A DNA stretch of 64,000 nt. It comes from an uncultured Porphyromonadaceae bacterium (lineage in GTDB: Bacteria; Bacteroidota; Bacteroidia; Bacteroidales; Muribaculaceae). The position numbers and the translations under genes are program-made. Below, one piece after another: positions 26,512 through 34,716 of the stretch; the first letter of the stretch is position 1; the number at the start of each line of letters is the position of its first letter. The notes beneath the pieces were generated by a model that made no database searches, was not told the origin of the DNA, and worked only from the letters and a program-made list of their open reading frames with translations. The stretch covers positions 1-64,000 of the forward strand of contig CALKRW010000050.1 in assembly GCA_937989585.1 (NCBI GenBank), in the 5' to 3' direction.

Positions 26512-26572
26512 TTGCAGGCAACCCACGGAAAAGCAGCCTCCTGCCAATCCGTTCATTTGCCTGCAATTTTTT
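26512..26572 (+). terminator. Terminator of the fimbrial locus
   Basis: A perfect 10-bp inverted repeat TTGCAGGCAA/TTGCCTGCAA (26512-26521 and 26557-26566) encloses a 35-base loop and is followed by TTTTTT. A smaller hairpin ACGTGG-TCC-CCACGT (26471-26485) lies upstream. The rest of 26434-26717 shows no gene. Confidence 0.65.
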
Positions 26573-26717
26573 CTACCCCCTTTTACCGGTTGATATCGCG
26601 GAGAATTACAAATTTTCTGGCACAATAACGCTATCCGCAATTATGATACCCTAATACGCTCGAATTAATAAATGCGTACAGATTTTTAGATTTTTTTACA
26701 TAAATAGTCTTCCTTTT

Positions 26718-26751
26718 TTTGCTACCATTCCAAAAATAGTACATACTTTTG
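26718..26751 (+). promoter_or_regulatory. Promoter of the NagB-like/PIG-L gene
   Basis: TTTG (26718-26721), a 22-base spacer and TACTTTTG (26744-26751) lie 50 bases before the start codon. Confidence 0.65.
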
Positions 26752-26801
26752 TAAAGACTAACCGAGAAAAATCTTCAACTAAAATAATATCACTGATAAA
26801 C

Positions 26802-28778
26802 ATGAGAAAAGACCTCAGCAGCCAGATCAAACTCGAAAGCATTCCCCGGCGCTACTACAATCCCGAATCGGAAATAGAGGACGCCGCACTGCGCCGCGAA
26901 GACAAAATCAATGTCCGCATCTTCGAGAACATGCCCGACGGTGCCGCTTTCCTTGCATCGGAAATCGCCCGTTACATGAAACGTTACCTTGACATGAAGG
27001 GTAAGTGCGTCATAGCCCTTGGCTCAGGACTCAACACCCATCCCGTATATGCCGAACTCATCAAGATGTATAACGAAGGCAAGGTCAGTTTCGAGAACGT
27101 CATAGTTTTCAACATCTCCGAGTTCTTCCCCCTGAATCCCGAAGGCCCGTCTACCATGACCCGCATGCGCGACGTTTTCCTGAACTACATCAACATCAAG
27201 CCCGAAAACATCCATACCATCAATCCCCAGGTCACCAAGGAAACGATGCAGGAGTATTGCCACGCTTACGAAATGGCAATCGAGGCCGAAGGCGGAATCG
27301 ACATAGCCCTATGCGAAATCGCCCCAGACGGCAGCATCGCATACAACGGACCCGGCAGCCAGGCCTCGTCATACACCCGTCTCGTTCTGCTCGGCCAGAA
27401 CACGCGCCGTCGCATAGCCAAGGAATTCAAATGCGACGAGGCTCCCAAGACTGCCATAACACTCGGAATCTCGAACCTCGTATCGGCACGCCGCATGCTG
27501 ACCATGGCCTGGGGCGAGAACAGCGCCGAGGTCATACGCCGCACCGTCGAGGAAAATGCGACTCCGTCCTGTCCCGCCTCACTGCTGCAGGGTCACCCCC
27601 ATGTAAAGGTTATCACCGACCTTGCCGGAGCGGAAGACCTTACACGTATTGCAAAACCATGGCTCGTGACCTCATGCGAATGGGACAACAAACTTATCCG
27701 ACGCGCCATCGTATGGCTCTGCGAGGTTACAGGCAAACCAATCCTCAAACTCACCAACAAGGATTACAACGACCACGGTCTAGGCGAACTGCTTGCAATC
27801 TACGGTTCCGCATACAACGTGAACATCAAGATCTTCAACGACCTTCAGCACACCATCACCGGCTGGCCCGGCGGCAAGCCCGACGCCGACGACACCTTCC
27901 GTCCAGAGCGCAGCAAGCCTTATCCCAAGCGCGTGATCGTGTTCTCGCCGCACCCCGATGACGACGTCATCTCGATGGGCGGTACCCTCAAGCGTCTGGT
28001 CGACCAGCACCACGACGTACACGTGGCATACGAGACCTCGGGCAACATCGCCGTCGGTGACGAAGACATGATGCGCTACTTCCTGATGATGGACAAGATC
28101 GCCCCGCTCTTCGGTTTCGACACTCCGGGTTACGAGAAACTCACTACCGAGGTCAAGGACTTCGTCGACCATAAGAAATCGGGCGATGTCGACTCTAAGG
28201 AAATCCGCGAGATCAAGACCATGATTCGTCAGGCCGAGGCTACAATCGCCTGCCACTATATCGGTGTCAAGAACGACCACATCCACTTCCTCCGTCTGCC
28301 CTTCTACGAGACCGGAACAATCAAGAAAGGCGAACTCGAGCAACGCGACGTCGACATCGTAAAGAAACTTCTTGCCGAGGTCAAGCCTCACGAGATCTTC
28401 GTTGCCGGTGACCTTTCCGACCCCCACGGCACACACAAGGTCTGCACCGACGCGGTTCTCGCCGCTGTCGACGAGATGAAGGACGAGCCCTGGATGGCCG
28501 ACTGCCGCATCTGGATGTACCGCGGAGCATGGGCCGAATGGGAAATCGCCCACATCGAGATGGCTGTACCCATCAGCCCCGAGGAACTTCGCTTCAAGCG
28601 CAACTCCATCCTCAAGCACCAGAGCCAGATGGAGAACGCACCCTTCCTCGGCGACGACGACCGTCTGTTCTGGCAACGCGCCGAAGACCGCAACCGCGCA
28701 ACCGCAAAACTATATCAGGACCTCGGCCTTGCCTCCTACGAGGCAATCGAGGCATTCGTAGAGTACAAACCGCTCTGA
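26802..28778 (+). CDS. NagB-like (glucosamine-6-phosphate deaminase family) domain fused to PIG-L/LmbE deacetylase domain
   Basis: The 658-residue protein joins a NagB-like half (about 1-360) to a PIG-L/LmbE zinc deacetylase half (about 375-658). The second half has the metal motif SPHPDDDV (382-389) and DPHGTH (540-545). The fusion is a known Bacteroidetes form, usually annotated glucosamine-6-phosphate deaminase, and suggests coupled deacetylation and deamination of amino sugars. In this copy the standard NagB active-site positions are changed. FNLDEY becomes FNISEF (103-108), and GxxxDGHIAFNEPGS becomes CEIAPDGSIAYNGPGS (171-186), so the His and Glu are lost. The deaminase activity is therefore doubtful, while the deacetylase motifs look intact. 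Confidence 0.9.
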   Translation: MRKDLSSQIKLESIPRRYYNPESEIEDAALRREDKINVRIFENMPDGAAFLASEIARYMKRYLDMKGKCVIALGSGLNTHPVYAELIKMYNEGKVSFENVIVFNISEFFPLNPEGPSTMTRMRDVFLNYINIKPENIHTINPQVTKETMQEYCHAYEMAIEAEGGIDIALCEIAPDGSIAYNGPGSQASSYTRLVLLGQNTRRRIAKEFKCDEAPKTAITLGISNLVSARRMLTMAWGENSAEVIRRTVEENATPSCPASLLQGHPHVKVITDLAGAEDLTRIAKPWLVTSCEWDNKLIRRAIVWLCEVTGKPILKLTNKDYNDHGLGELLAIYGSAYNVNIKIFNDLQHTITGWPGGKPDADDTFRPERSKPYPKRVIVFSPHPDDDVISMGGTLKRLVDQHHDVHVAYETSGNIAVGDEDMMRYFLMMDKIAPLFGFDTPGYEKLTTEVKDFVDHKKSGDVDSKEIREIKTMIRQAEATIACHYIGVKNDHIHFLRLPFYETGTIKKGELEQRDVDIVKKLLAEVKPHEIFVAGDLSDPHGTHKVCTDAVLAAVDEMKDEPWMADCRIWMYRGAWAEWEIAHIEMAVPISPEELRFKRNSILKHQSQMENAPFLGDDDRLFWQRAEDRNRATAKLYQDLGLASYEAIEAFVEYKPL

Positions 28779-28832
28779 CCTGACTGAACTTACATACGAC
28801 ACAACTCACATACGACACTGTCGCAAATGCCT

Positions 28833-28871
28833 GCGCCCGAAAGTTTTTATCAACTTTTGGGCGCGGTTTTT
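28833..28871 (+). terminator. Terminator of the NagB-like/PIG-L gene
   Basis: A 13-base arm GCGCCCGAAAGTT (28833-28845) pairs with 28852-28864, with one mismatch, and GGTTTTT follows. Its T-tract overlaps the -33 element of the next promoter. Confidence 0.8.
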
Positions 28872-28902
28872 GTCTGTGGTAAAATTTTATTTCGTACATT
28901 TG
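28869..28902 (+). promoter_or_regulatory. Promoter of the acyltransferase gene
   Basis: TTTG (28869-28872), a 22-base spacer and TACATTTG (28895-28902) lie about 105 bases before the gene. The -33 box is carved from the terminator tail of the preceding gene. Confidence 0.65.
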
Positions 28903-29006
28903 CGTTCAGGAATAACCTTAATATCGGTTTCGAAGTCACACCGAAATCCCATTCCGATTCATCATCACATAACTGACACAAGCTACACTTTTCTCTATAA
29001 GTCTAC

Positions 29007-30095
29007 ATGGACCGAACTTCCGATCTCTGGAATTGCAATTTCTGCAAGACCATTCTCATGATTGTCATAGTGTTATATCATTCCGGCGTTTTCTGGGATA
29101 ACACAAGGACAGCAATTGCCCCGCAGCCTTATCATATGCTGATTGATTTCAACGTATGGCTTGCTTCTTTCAGTATCTATGGCTTCACTCTTGTCTCCGG
29201 TTATATCTACTGTCACTTACGTTATGAGCGTGGCGGCTACGACACGCCCCGTCGCTTCCTCAATAAGAAAGTAAAACGCATTCTGATTCCCTTTTTGGCT
29301 TTCTCGATACTGTGGGCCGCGCCCGTAGACAGACTGATTCTGGATTACGATGACCGCGCCATGGTGCTTTCTTATGCCTTAGGATGCTCACCCTGCCAGT
29401 TGTGGTTCCTTCTGATGTTGTTCTGGGTCTTTGTATTCGCTTATCCGCTTTCTGACTATTTCATGCGCAGAGGGCTGAAATCATGGCCCGTTGTCCTGAC
29501 AATTTTTCTATGCGGACAAATTCTACATGCTAACTTTCTGCCATACTTTCAGATATGTGCAGGAATGGAATTTCTGCTGATATTCTGGATAGGCTTCATG
29601 CTCCGGCGTTCCGGAAGGACTTTTTCTACCCAACGCCTTTTGGCATGGGGAGCCGTTGCTCTTGTTCTCAACCTCGCCTTCCTTTACTGCACAAAATACT
29701 TTCGCGGCGATTCACTCTCAGATTATGTGATTTTCAAAAGCCTTATGTGGACCTCGGCCATCTTCGGTGCCGTCATGTCGTTCATGCTGCTGCTCGCCGC
29801 CGGGAGACTGATACGTTGGCAACAGTCGGCTGTATTCCGCTCGCTGTCCCGGTCAAGTTACTCGATTTATCTTATCCACCACCAGATCATCTACATCCTC
29901 CTTGTCTCGTTTTCGTGGACGCTTGACCCCATACTTGCTACAGTCAGCGTCTTTATCATCACTCTGTCAGTCTCATGGGGATTGAGCACTCTGCTTGGAA
30001 TGACCCGTCTCGGCCGCCTTGCCACCGGCAACCATGTCTTTGCTGATAAAAAGAAAAGCCGGTCTCCGGGGAACAGCGCCCTGGAGCCGGCATAA
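29007..30095 (+). CDS. Acyltransferase family 3 membrane protein
   Basis: The 362-residue integral membrane protein has about ten hydrophobic segments. It shows the acyltransferase-3 pattern: an early IVIVLYHSGVFW with the conserved His, then RFLNKKVKRILIPFLAFSIL and, late, SYSIYLIHHQIIYILLVSF. Such enzymes O-acetylate or succinylate surface sugars, using a cytoplasmic acyl-CoA. The target here is unknown. The last residues KKKSRSPGNSALEPA are encoded by the terminator hairpin of the facing amidase gene. ATG 29007 fits the promoter and is the first start in frame. Confidence 0.88.
   Translation: MDRTSDLWNCNFCKTILMIVIVLYHSGVFWDNTRTAIAPQPYHMLIDFNVWLASFSIYGFTLVSGYIYCHLRYERGGYDTPRRFLNKKVKRILIPFLAFSILWAAPVDRLILDYDDRAMVLSYALGCSPCQLWFLLMLFWVFVFAYPLSDYFMRRGLKSWPVVLTIFLCGQILHANFLPYFQICAGMEFLLIFWIGFMLRRSGRTFSTQRLLAWGAVALVLNLAFLYCTKYFRGDSLSDYVIFKSLMWTSAIFGAVMSFMLLLAAGRLIRWQQSAVFRSLSRSSYSIYLIHHQIIYILLVSFSWTLDPILATVSVFIITLSVSWGLSTLLGMTRLGRLATGNHVFADKKKSRSPGNSALEPA
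30050..30093 (-). terminator. Terminator of the amidase gene, inside the acyltransferase 3' end
   Basis: Paired arms GCCGG...CCGGC (30060-30064, 30089-30093), extended inward with one bulge, are followed on the minus strand by TTTTCTTTTT. It overlaps the coding end of the convergent acyltransferase gene. Confidence 0.7.
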
Positions 30096-30114
30096 AATTT
30101 TCTTGAGGACAAGA

Positions 30115-31290
30115 TTATTTTTGGGAGGCGTCGCGGAGATAGTCCTTGATGCCGGCGACGATTTTCTCGGCTACTTTCTGGCGGAATGACGGGTCGGCGA
30201 GACGTGCCATGTCGTCGACGTTGCTCATGAACATGCCTTCGACCAGGACCTCGGGATAGAGCGTGGGGCCGTTGAGCGAGAAGTTGAAATTCTGTACGAC
30301 TCCGAACAGTTCGAGTCCTGTCTCAAGCAGACGGTTCGTTACGCAAAGCGCCATGGGACGGCAGAACAGGTGTTTGTAAAGCACAGCGGTACCCTTGACC
30401 GAGGCGTTGTCGGATGCATTGTTGTGGACTGATACTGCCAGGTCGACCATGGCGTCGGCCCAGATGCGCTTGCGCTCGCCCATCGAGGGGCCGGTGTCAC
30501 CACTGCGCGTAAGCACAGTCTTAGCGCCCTCTTTGCGAAGGAGTTTGTCTACGCGCTGGATTATGTCGAGGTTTACATCCTTCTCTTTGTAGCCGTCAGG
30601 CGATATGGCACCGGGATACTCGCCGCCGTGACCGGCATCAAGACCTATGACAAGGTCCTTGAGTTTAAGCGACTTGGGTGCGTGACGGACATCGATCTGC
30701 AGAGTGTTGCCCTCGTAGCGTACCTGATAGCCCCACTGGTTCTTGCCTTTAAGATGTATGTTTACCCGATAGACATCTTCCCCAAGCTGACGGAAGTCAA
30801 AGAAGTCGATGATGCCAAGGTCGAGTGTATGCTGGGTAATCCAGTTCGAGTTATCCGTGGCGCCGAAGATGTCGACGGTTATTGTATTGGGGTCAAGATT
30901 GGTCATGTACTGGTAAGGGAGTCGTTTGGGGAGGGATATCGCGATACGGTCGGCACGACCGGTATTTGTAACGCTCCAGCCACCGGTGTTGACGGCGCCG
31001 CCGGTGTCTTTTCCTTCGGCAGTATATTCCTTGGGGATGTAGGCAATGCGATCGGAACCGAGACGCACGCGGTAAAGTCTGCCGTTCTCGCCTTCGGCTG
31101 TCAGAGGGATATTCGCGTCAATAAAACCCATTTTCGAGCCACCGAGACGGTCGCCTCCGTTGCCATACTGGAGGTAGGCTCCGGATGTCGAGACAAGGTA
31201 TTTGGGTTTTGCATACATAAGGTCTTCGGCCTTAACCGATTGTCCGAAGACGGCGCATGAGGCGATGAGTGCCAGTAGAATCTTTTTCAT
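30115..31290 (-). CDS. N-acetylmuramoyl-L-alanine amidase
   Basis: The 391-residue exported protein (signal peptide about 1-21) cuts the amide bond between MurNAc and the stem peptide, acting in daughter-cell separation. The N-terminal 200 residues form an AMIN-like beta-rich region. The C-terminal Amidase_3 domain begins VIGLDAGHGG and shows the expected zinc and catalytic residues: His221, Glu236 (in GYKEKD), His289 (SVHNNA) and Glu351 (VEGMF). All ligands are present, so it should be active. Such amidases are activated by EnvC-like LytM factors, and one is encoded at 59471-60853. Confidence 0.93.
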   Translation of the reverse strand: MKKILLALIASCAVFGQSVKAEDLMYAKPKYLVSTSGAYLQYGNGGDRLGGSKMGFIDANIPLTAEGENGRLYRVRLGSDRIAYIPKEYTAEGKDTGGAVNTGGWSVTNTGRADRIAISLPKRLPYQYMTNLDPNTITVDIFGATDNSNWITQHTLDLGIIDFFDFRQLGEDVYRVNIHLKGKNQWGYQVRYEGNTLQIDVRHAPKSLKLKDLVIGLDAGHGGEYPGAISPDGYKEKDVNLDIIQRVDKLLRKEGAKTVLTRSGDTGPSMGERKRIWADAMVDLAVSVHNNASDNASVKGTAVLYKHLFCRPMALCVTNRLLETGLELFGVVQNFNFSLNGPTLYPEVLVEGMFMSNVDDMARLADPSFRQKVAEKIVAGIKDYLRDASQK

Positions 31291-31351
31291 GTTTTAAATT
31301 TTAGGATTATGTATTGGTCAACCGGGAGATCCGCTCCTTGGAGCAAGGCTT

Positions 31352-31390
31352 AAAAGCGAAGGCCGCGAACAATAAGTGACGCGGCCTTCG
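31352..31390 (-). terminator. Terminator of the inositol-phosphate synthase gene
   Basis: A perfect 11-bp stem CGAAGGCCGCG/CGCGGCCTTCG (31357-31367 with 31380-31390) is followed on the minus strand by CTTTTA. Confidence 0.8.
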
Positions 31391-31429
31391 TTATGAAATG
31401 TTTTGCCCTAAGGGCGGGGGTTGCGGAAA

Positions 31430-32770
31430 TTAGTCGATTGCCTCGTCAGCAGGATAACCGCCCATCTCGCGGATGGCGTTCTTGAGCATGACATACTGCT
31501 GGAAGAGGTGGTTGACAGGAACCTCACCCTTGGTGTAGTCGTGCATGGGCGATTTGAGGAAGAAACTGAGGAAGCGCTGGATGCCGTAACGGCCGGCGCG
31601 GGCGGCGAGGTCGCTCAGCAGGACGAGGTCGAGGCAAAGGGGAGCGGCGAGGATTGAGTCGCGGCAGAGGAAGTTGATCTTGATCTGCATGGGATAGCCC
31701 ATCCAGCCGAAGATATCGATGTTGTCCCAGCCCTCCTTGTTGTCGTTGCGGGGGGGATAGTAGTTGATGCGGACCTTGTGGTAGTAGCCGTTGTGAGTGT
31801 TGCCTTCGCCACCGCAGTTGACACCGTAGAGGTCGGGCTGGTCCTCGGGAACGAGGATTGACTCGAGGGTCGAGAGTTTGGAAACCTCTTTGGTGCGGAA
31901 GTTGGCGGGTTCGTCGAGGACGAGACCGTCGCGGTTGCCGAGGATGTTGGTCGAGAACCAGCCGTTGAGGCCGAGGCAACGTGTGCCGATGATGGGAGCG
32001 AAACCGGATTTAACGAGTGTCTGGCCGGTCTTGAAGTCCTTGCCGGCGATGGGCATGTGGGTCTTCTCGGCGAGTTCCCACATGGCGGGGATGTCGACGG
32101 TGGTGTTGGGAGCACCCATGATGAAGGGTGCGCCTTCGGTGAGTGCGGCGTATGCGTAGCACATCGAGGGAGCGACGTGTTCCTTGTCGTCAGCTTTCAT
32201 TGCAGCCTCGAGGTCGGCAAGGTGATAGTGATATTTCTCGTCAACGGGAACATATACTTCGGTGGAAGCGGCCCAGAGAACGACTACACGGTCAACACCT
32301 GTTGCGGCCTTGAAGTCGCGGATATCCTTGCGGAGGTTCTCGACCATTTCCCAGCGGGTTGCGCCGTGCATGATGTTGTCACCGTCGAGACGTTTTGCGA
32401 AGTTCTTGTCGAAAGCGGCAGCCATAGGCTTGATGGCCATGAGTTCGTCCTTGACGGGCTCGATGTCGCGCTCCTTGAGCACTTCGGCATGGATTGCCGA
32501 TTCGTATGCGTTTGCGGGGTAAACGTCCCAGGCGCCGAATACGATGTCATCGAGTTTGGCGATGGGTGCGATCTGGTCGTATTTAAGATATTTCTTGTCG
32601 GCACCTTCACCAACACGGATCTTGTCGTACTGAGTCATCGAGCCAACAGGCTTGGCAAGACCTTTGCGGGCCATAAGCACGCCGGTCATAAAAGTTGTTG
32701 AAACGGCACCGAGGCCGACTACCAAAACGCCGAGTTTACCTTCGGCAGGCTTTACGTTAGGATTGCTCAT
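31430..32770 (-). CDS. myo-Inositol-1-phosphate synthase
   Basis: The enzyme converts glucose-6-phosphate to inositol-3-phosphate with NAD, the first step to inositol lipids, which some gut Bacteroidetes make. The start at 32770 (446 residues) opens MSNPNVKPAEGKLGVLVVGL; the longer frame from 32962 adds 64 residues of non-family sequence. The NAD-binding VVGLGAVSTTFMTGVLMARK and the family core GLNGWFSTNILGNRDG, then IKINFLCRDSILAAPLCLDL, are clear. It stands alone: no inositol lipid synthase or phosphatase genes flank it. A MINPP-like histidine phosphatase lies at 41 kb. Confidence 0.95.
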   Translation of the reverse strand: MSNPNVKPAEGKLGVLVVGLGAVSTTFMTGVLMARKGLAKPVGSMTQYDKIRVGEGADKKYLKYDQIAPIAKLDDIVFGAWDVYPANAYESAIHAEVLKERDIEPVKDELMAIKPMAAAFDKNFAKRLDGDNIMHGATRWEMVENLRKDIRDFKAATGVDRVVVLWAASTEVYVPVDEKYHYHLADLEAAMKADDKEHVAPSMCYAYAALTEGAPFIMGAPNTTVDIPAMWELAEKTHMPIAGKDFKTGQTLVKSGFAPIIGTRCLGLNGWFSTNILGNRDGLVLDEPANFRTKEVSKLSTLESILVPEDQPDLYGVNCGGEGNTHNGYYHKVRINYYPPRNDNKEGWDNIDIFGWMGYPMQIKINFLCRDSILAAPLCLDLVLLSDLAARAGRYGIQRFLSFFLKSPMHDYTKGEVPVNHLFQQYVMLKNAIREMGGYPADEAID

Positions 32771-33091
32771 TTTTGAAAAAGATGTTTGATTTTTTTGATA
32801 ATTCAAGTTAAGTGGCTTTCGCACATAATCATATAAGCACCGAAGCACCGCAACAACTACCACACCATGTGGGGAAATCCAGGCAATCGGGACAAGATGT
32901 TCCGACAAAGGCCGCAGTCTTCCCGACGGGGCAAATGTGAAAAAGCGTGTAAAAGTACACATTACTTTCCGAACAGAAAAAGATTTAAGCCAAAAAAATC
33001 GCCCCTCTTTGTTAAGATTTGCAAACGCAATGCCATTTTAGACAAAATAGTTTAAAATAAGTTCAATATCCCACCACAAACGTTAACCGAT
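32771..33091. other. Intergenic leader of the inositol-phosphate synthase gene
   Basis: No gene is supported. On the minus strand TACTTTTA near 32949-32956 resembles a -7 box and lies inside the dyad GTGTA-AAAG-TACAC (32947-32960). No canonical TAnnTTTG promoter was found. Confidence 0.3.
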
Positions 33092-33110
33092 GCAAAACAC
33101 CCTTCGGGTG
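33092..33110 (-). terminator. Terminator of the DUF389 gene
   Basis: A short 5-bp stem CACCC-TTC-GGGTG (33098-33110) is followed on the minus strand by TTTTGCA, 29 bases past the stop codon. Confidence 0.5.
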
Positions 33111-33138
33111 ATTTTTACCCTAAAAACCACATGTCACG

Positions 33139-34500
33139 TTAATCGGATGTCAGGAGACGGAGAGCCGGAACCCCCAGTCGTGCCTGCAGATATTCCCGTA
33201 ATTTTGTTTCCTGGGCAACCGAGATGCGGTCACGGTAGGAAACGATAGCGACAGTTGCAGTATCAAGACGACCGGTAGCAATATCAGCAGTGACGGGTCT
33301 GGCAACGGCAAGCCCTGAGACCTGAGGAAACACTACCTTGAGTTCAGGAGCAAGGGTCCTTCCGATTGTATCGTCGCGCGTCAAGGCCGAAAGGCAGTGC
33401 CGCAGTGAATCGATGGTTGCCTGACTCCGTTGATATGAGTTCTGAACCACGGCATAAAGTTCGGATGTCGATGTTCCCTCGGAGACAGCACGTCCGGCCA
33501 TAGGGTTGTCGCCCTGAATAATATTTATCCTTGTGCCCTGAAGTTTATAATACTTCAGCCTGGCCTCGAGCGCGCGCGTCAGGGAATCCTGCGGCATGAC
33601 GGCACCGATCAGCATGATGTCGAGCGTGCGCTGTCCATGTCCGTCACGGAAAGTCTTGTATGAGACGACCTGGGTGGCGGGGAAGGAGCATTCGGCGTTG
33701 ACAAATTTCTGGGCATCGATTGCGAAGCGCGATTCGCTAAGCATCGAATATGTCATGAACAGTGATGGTATCAGAGTGACGATGGCTATTCCATAGACTA
33801 TCCGGCGGACTTTCCGGGCACGCTGGGCATCAACGGCCGGCACACTCTTGAATCGGAGGAGTTTCACTCCGATGAAGGTGGCCAGGGCGATAAAAATCGA
33901 ATTTATGAGATACAGGTACATCGCCCCGAGAAAATAGTGGGGCTGACCTGTGGCGATGCCATATCCCACCGTACACAACGGAGGCATCAGGGCAGTGGCG
34001 ATGGCGACACCCGGAATTACATTGCCCTTGTTACGCGAAGCGAGTCCTATGACGCCGGCACCGCCTCCGAAAAGAGCGATGAGTACGTCATATATGGTAG
34101 GCGAGGTGCGTGCGAGCAGTTCGCTGTGTCCCTCCCCGACAGGAGAAATCAGGAAGAATATCGTGGAGGTGAGGATAGATATGAGCGTAGCCATCAGAAG
34201 ATTGCGCAGGGCCGTCTTCAACAGGCCGAAGTCCTGTATTCCCACAGCAAGACCAATACCGATGATAGGGCCCATAAGCGGAGAGATAAGCATGGCACCG
34301 ATGATGACAGCGGTAGAATTGGTATTCAGTCCTAATGAAGCGACGAATATAGCAAGGATCAGAATAAAAATATTTGTCCCGCGAAACGATACGCCTGAAC
34401 GTATCTCAGTCTCCACGTCAATCTGTCTCTCGACATAAGCCTGCATCGAGAAATAGTCCCTGAGATATCGGAGCACCTTATTTATAATAGCATTAGACAT
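33139..34500 (-). CDS. DUF389 (TIGR00341-like) multispanning membrane protein
   Basis: The 453-residue protein has a short cytoplasmic start and then five to six membrane segments, including the conserved STAVIIGAMLISPLMGPIIG (about residues 54-73) and PGVAIATALMPPLCTVGYG. A soluble C-terminal half (about 230-453) of alpha/beta character follows. The function of the family is unsettled. I prefer the ATG at 34500 (MSNAIINKVLRYL); an upstream ATG at 34524 adds eight residues. It is a lone gene upstream of, and in line with, rho on the minus strand, but separated from it by a terminator. Confidence 0.9.
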   Translation of the reverse strand: MSNAIINKVLRYLRDYFSMQAYVERQIDVETEIRSGVSFRGTNIFILILAIFVASLGLNTNSTAVIIGAMLISPLMGPIIGIGLAVGIQDFGLLKTALRNLLMATLISILTSTIFFLISPVGEGHSELLARTSPTIYDVLIALFGGGAGVIGLASRNKGNVIPGVAIATALMPPLCTVGYGIATGQPHYFLGAMYLYLINSIFIALATFIGVKLLRFKSVPAVDAQRARKVRRIVYGIAIVTLIPSLFMTYSMLSESRFAIDAQKFVNAECSFPATQVVSYKTFRDGHGQRTLDIMLIGAVMPQDSLTRALEARLKYYKLQGTRINIIQGDNPMAGRAVSEGTSTSELYAVVQNSYQRSQATIDSLRHCLSALTRDDTIGRTLAPELKVVFPQVSGLAVARPVTADIATGRLDTATVAIVSYRDRISVAQETKLREYLQARLGVPALRLLTSD

Positions 34501-34640
34501 AATGAATGAATAGAGTCGAGACAAATAAATGAACTGTAGAAACGCACATGGCGTCAGTCATAAATTTAAAACATACTTGCGGGTAATTAAGTTCTGCCAT
34601 GCGTGTCACCGGGTTCAATTTCCCGGATTTAATCATTCGA

Positions 34641-34679
34641 TAAAAACAGAAAGGACGCCGGTTCGGGCGTCCTTTCTGT
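34641..34679 (-). terminator. Terminator of rho
   Basis: A perfect 14-bp stem (34646-34659 with 34666-34679, arm ACAGAAAGGACGCC) and a 6-base loop are followed on the minus strand by TTTTTA, 38 bases past the rho stop. It is an intrinsic terminator for the gene of the factor that ends the other class of transcripts. Confidence 0.9.
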
Positions 34680-34716
34680 CATGCGGAGATTATTCCGAGA
34701 TTTTTTCAGGGAAATA

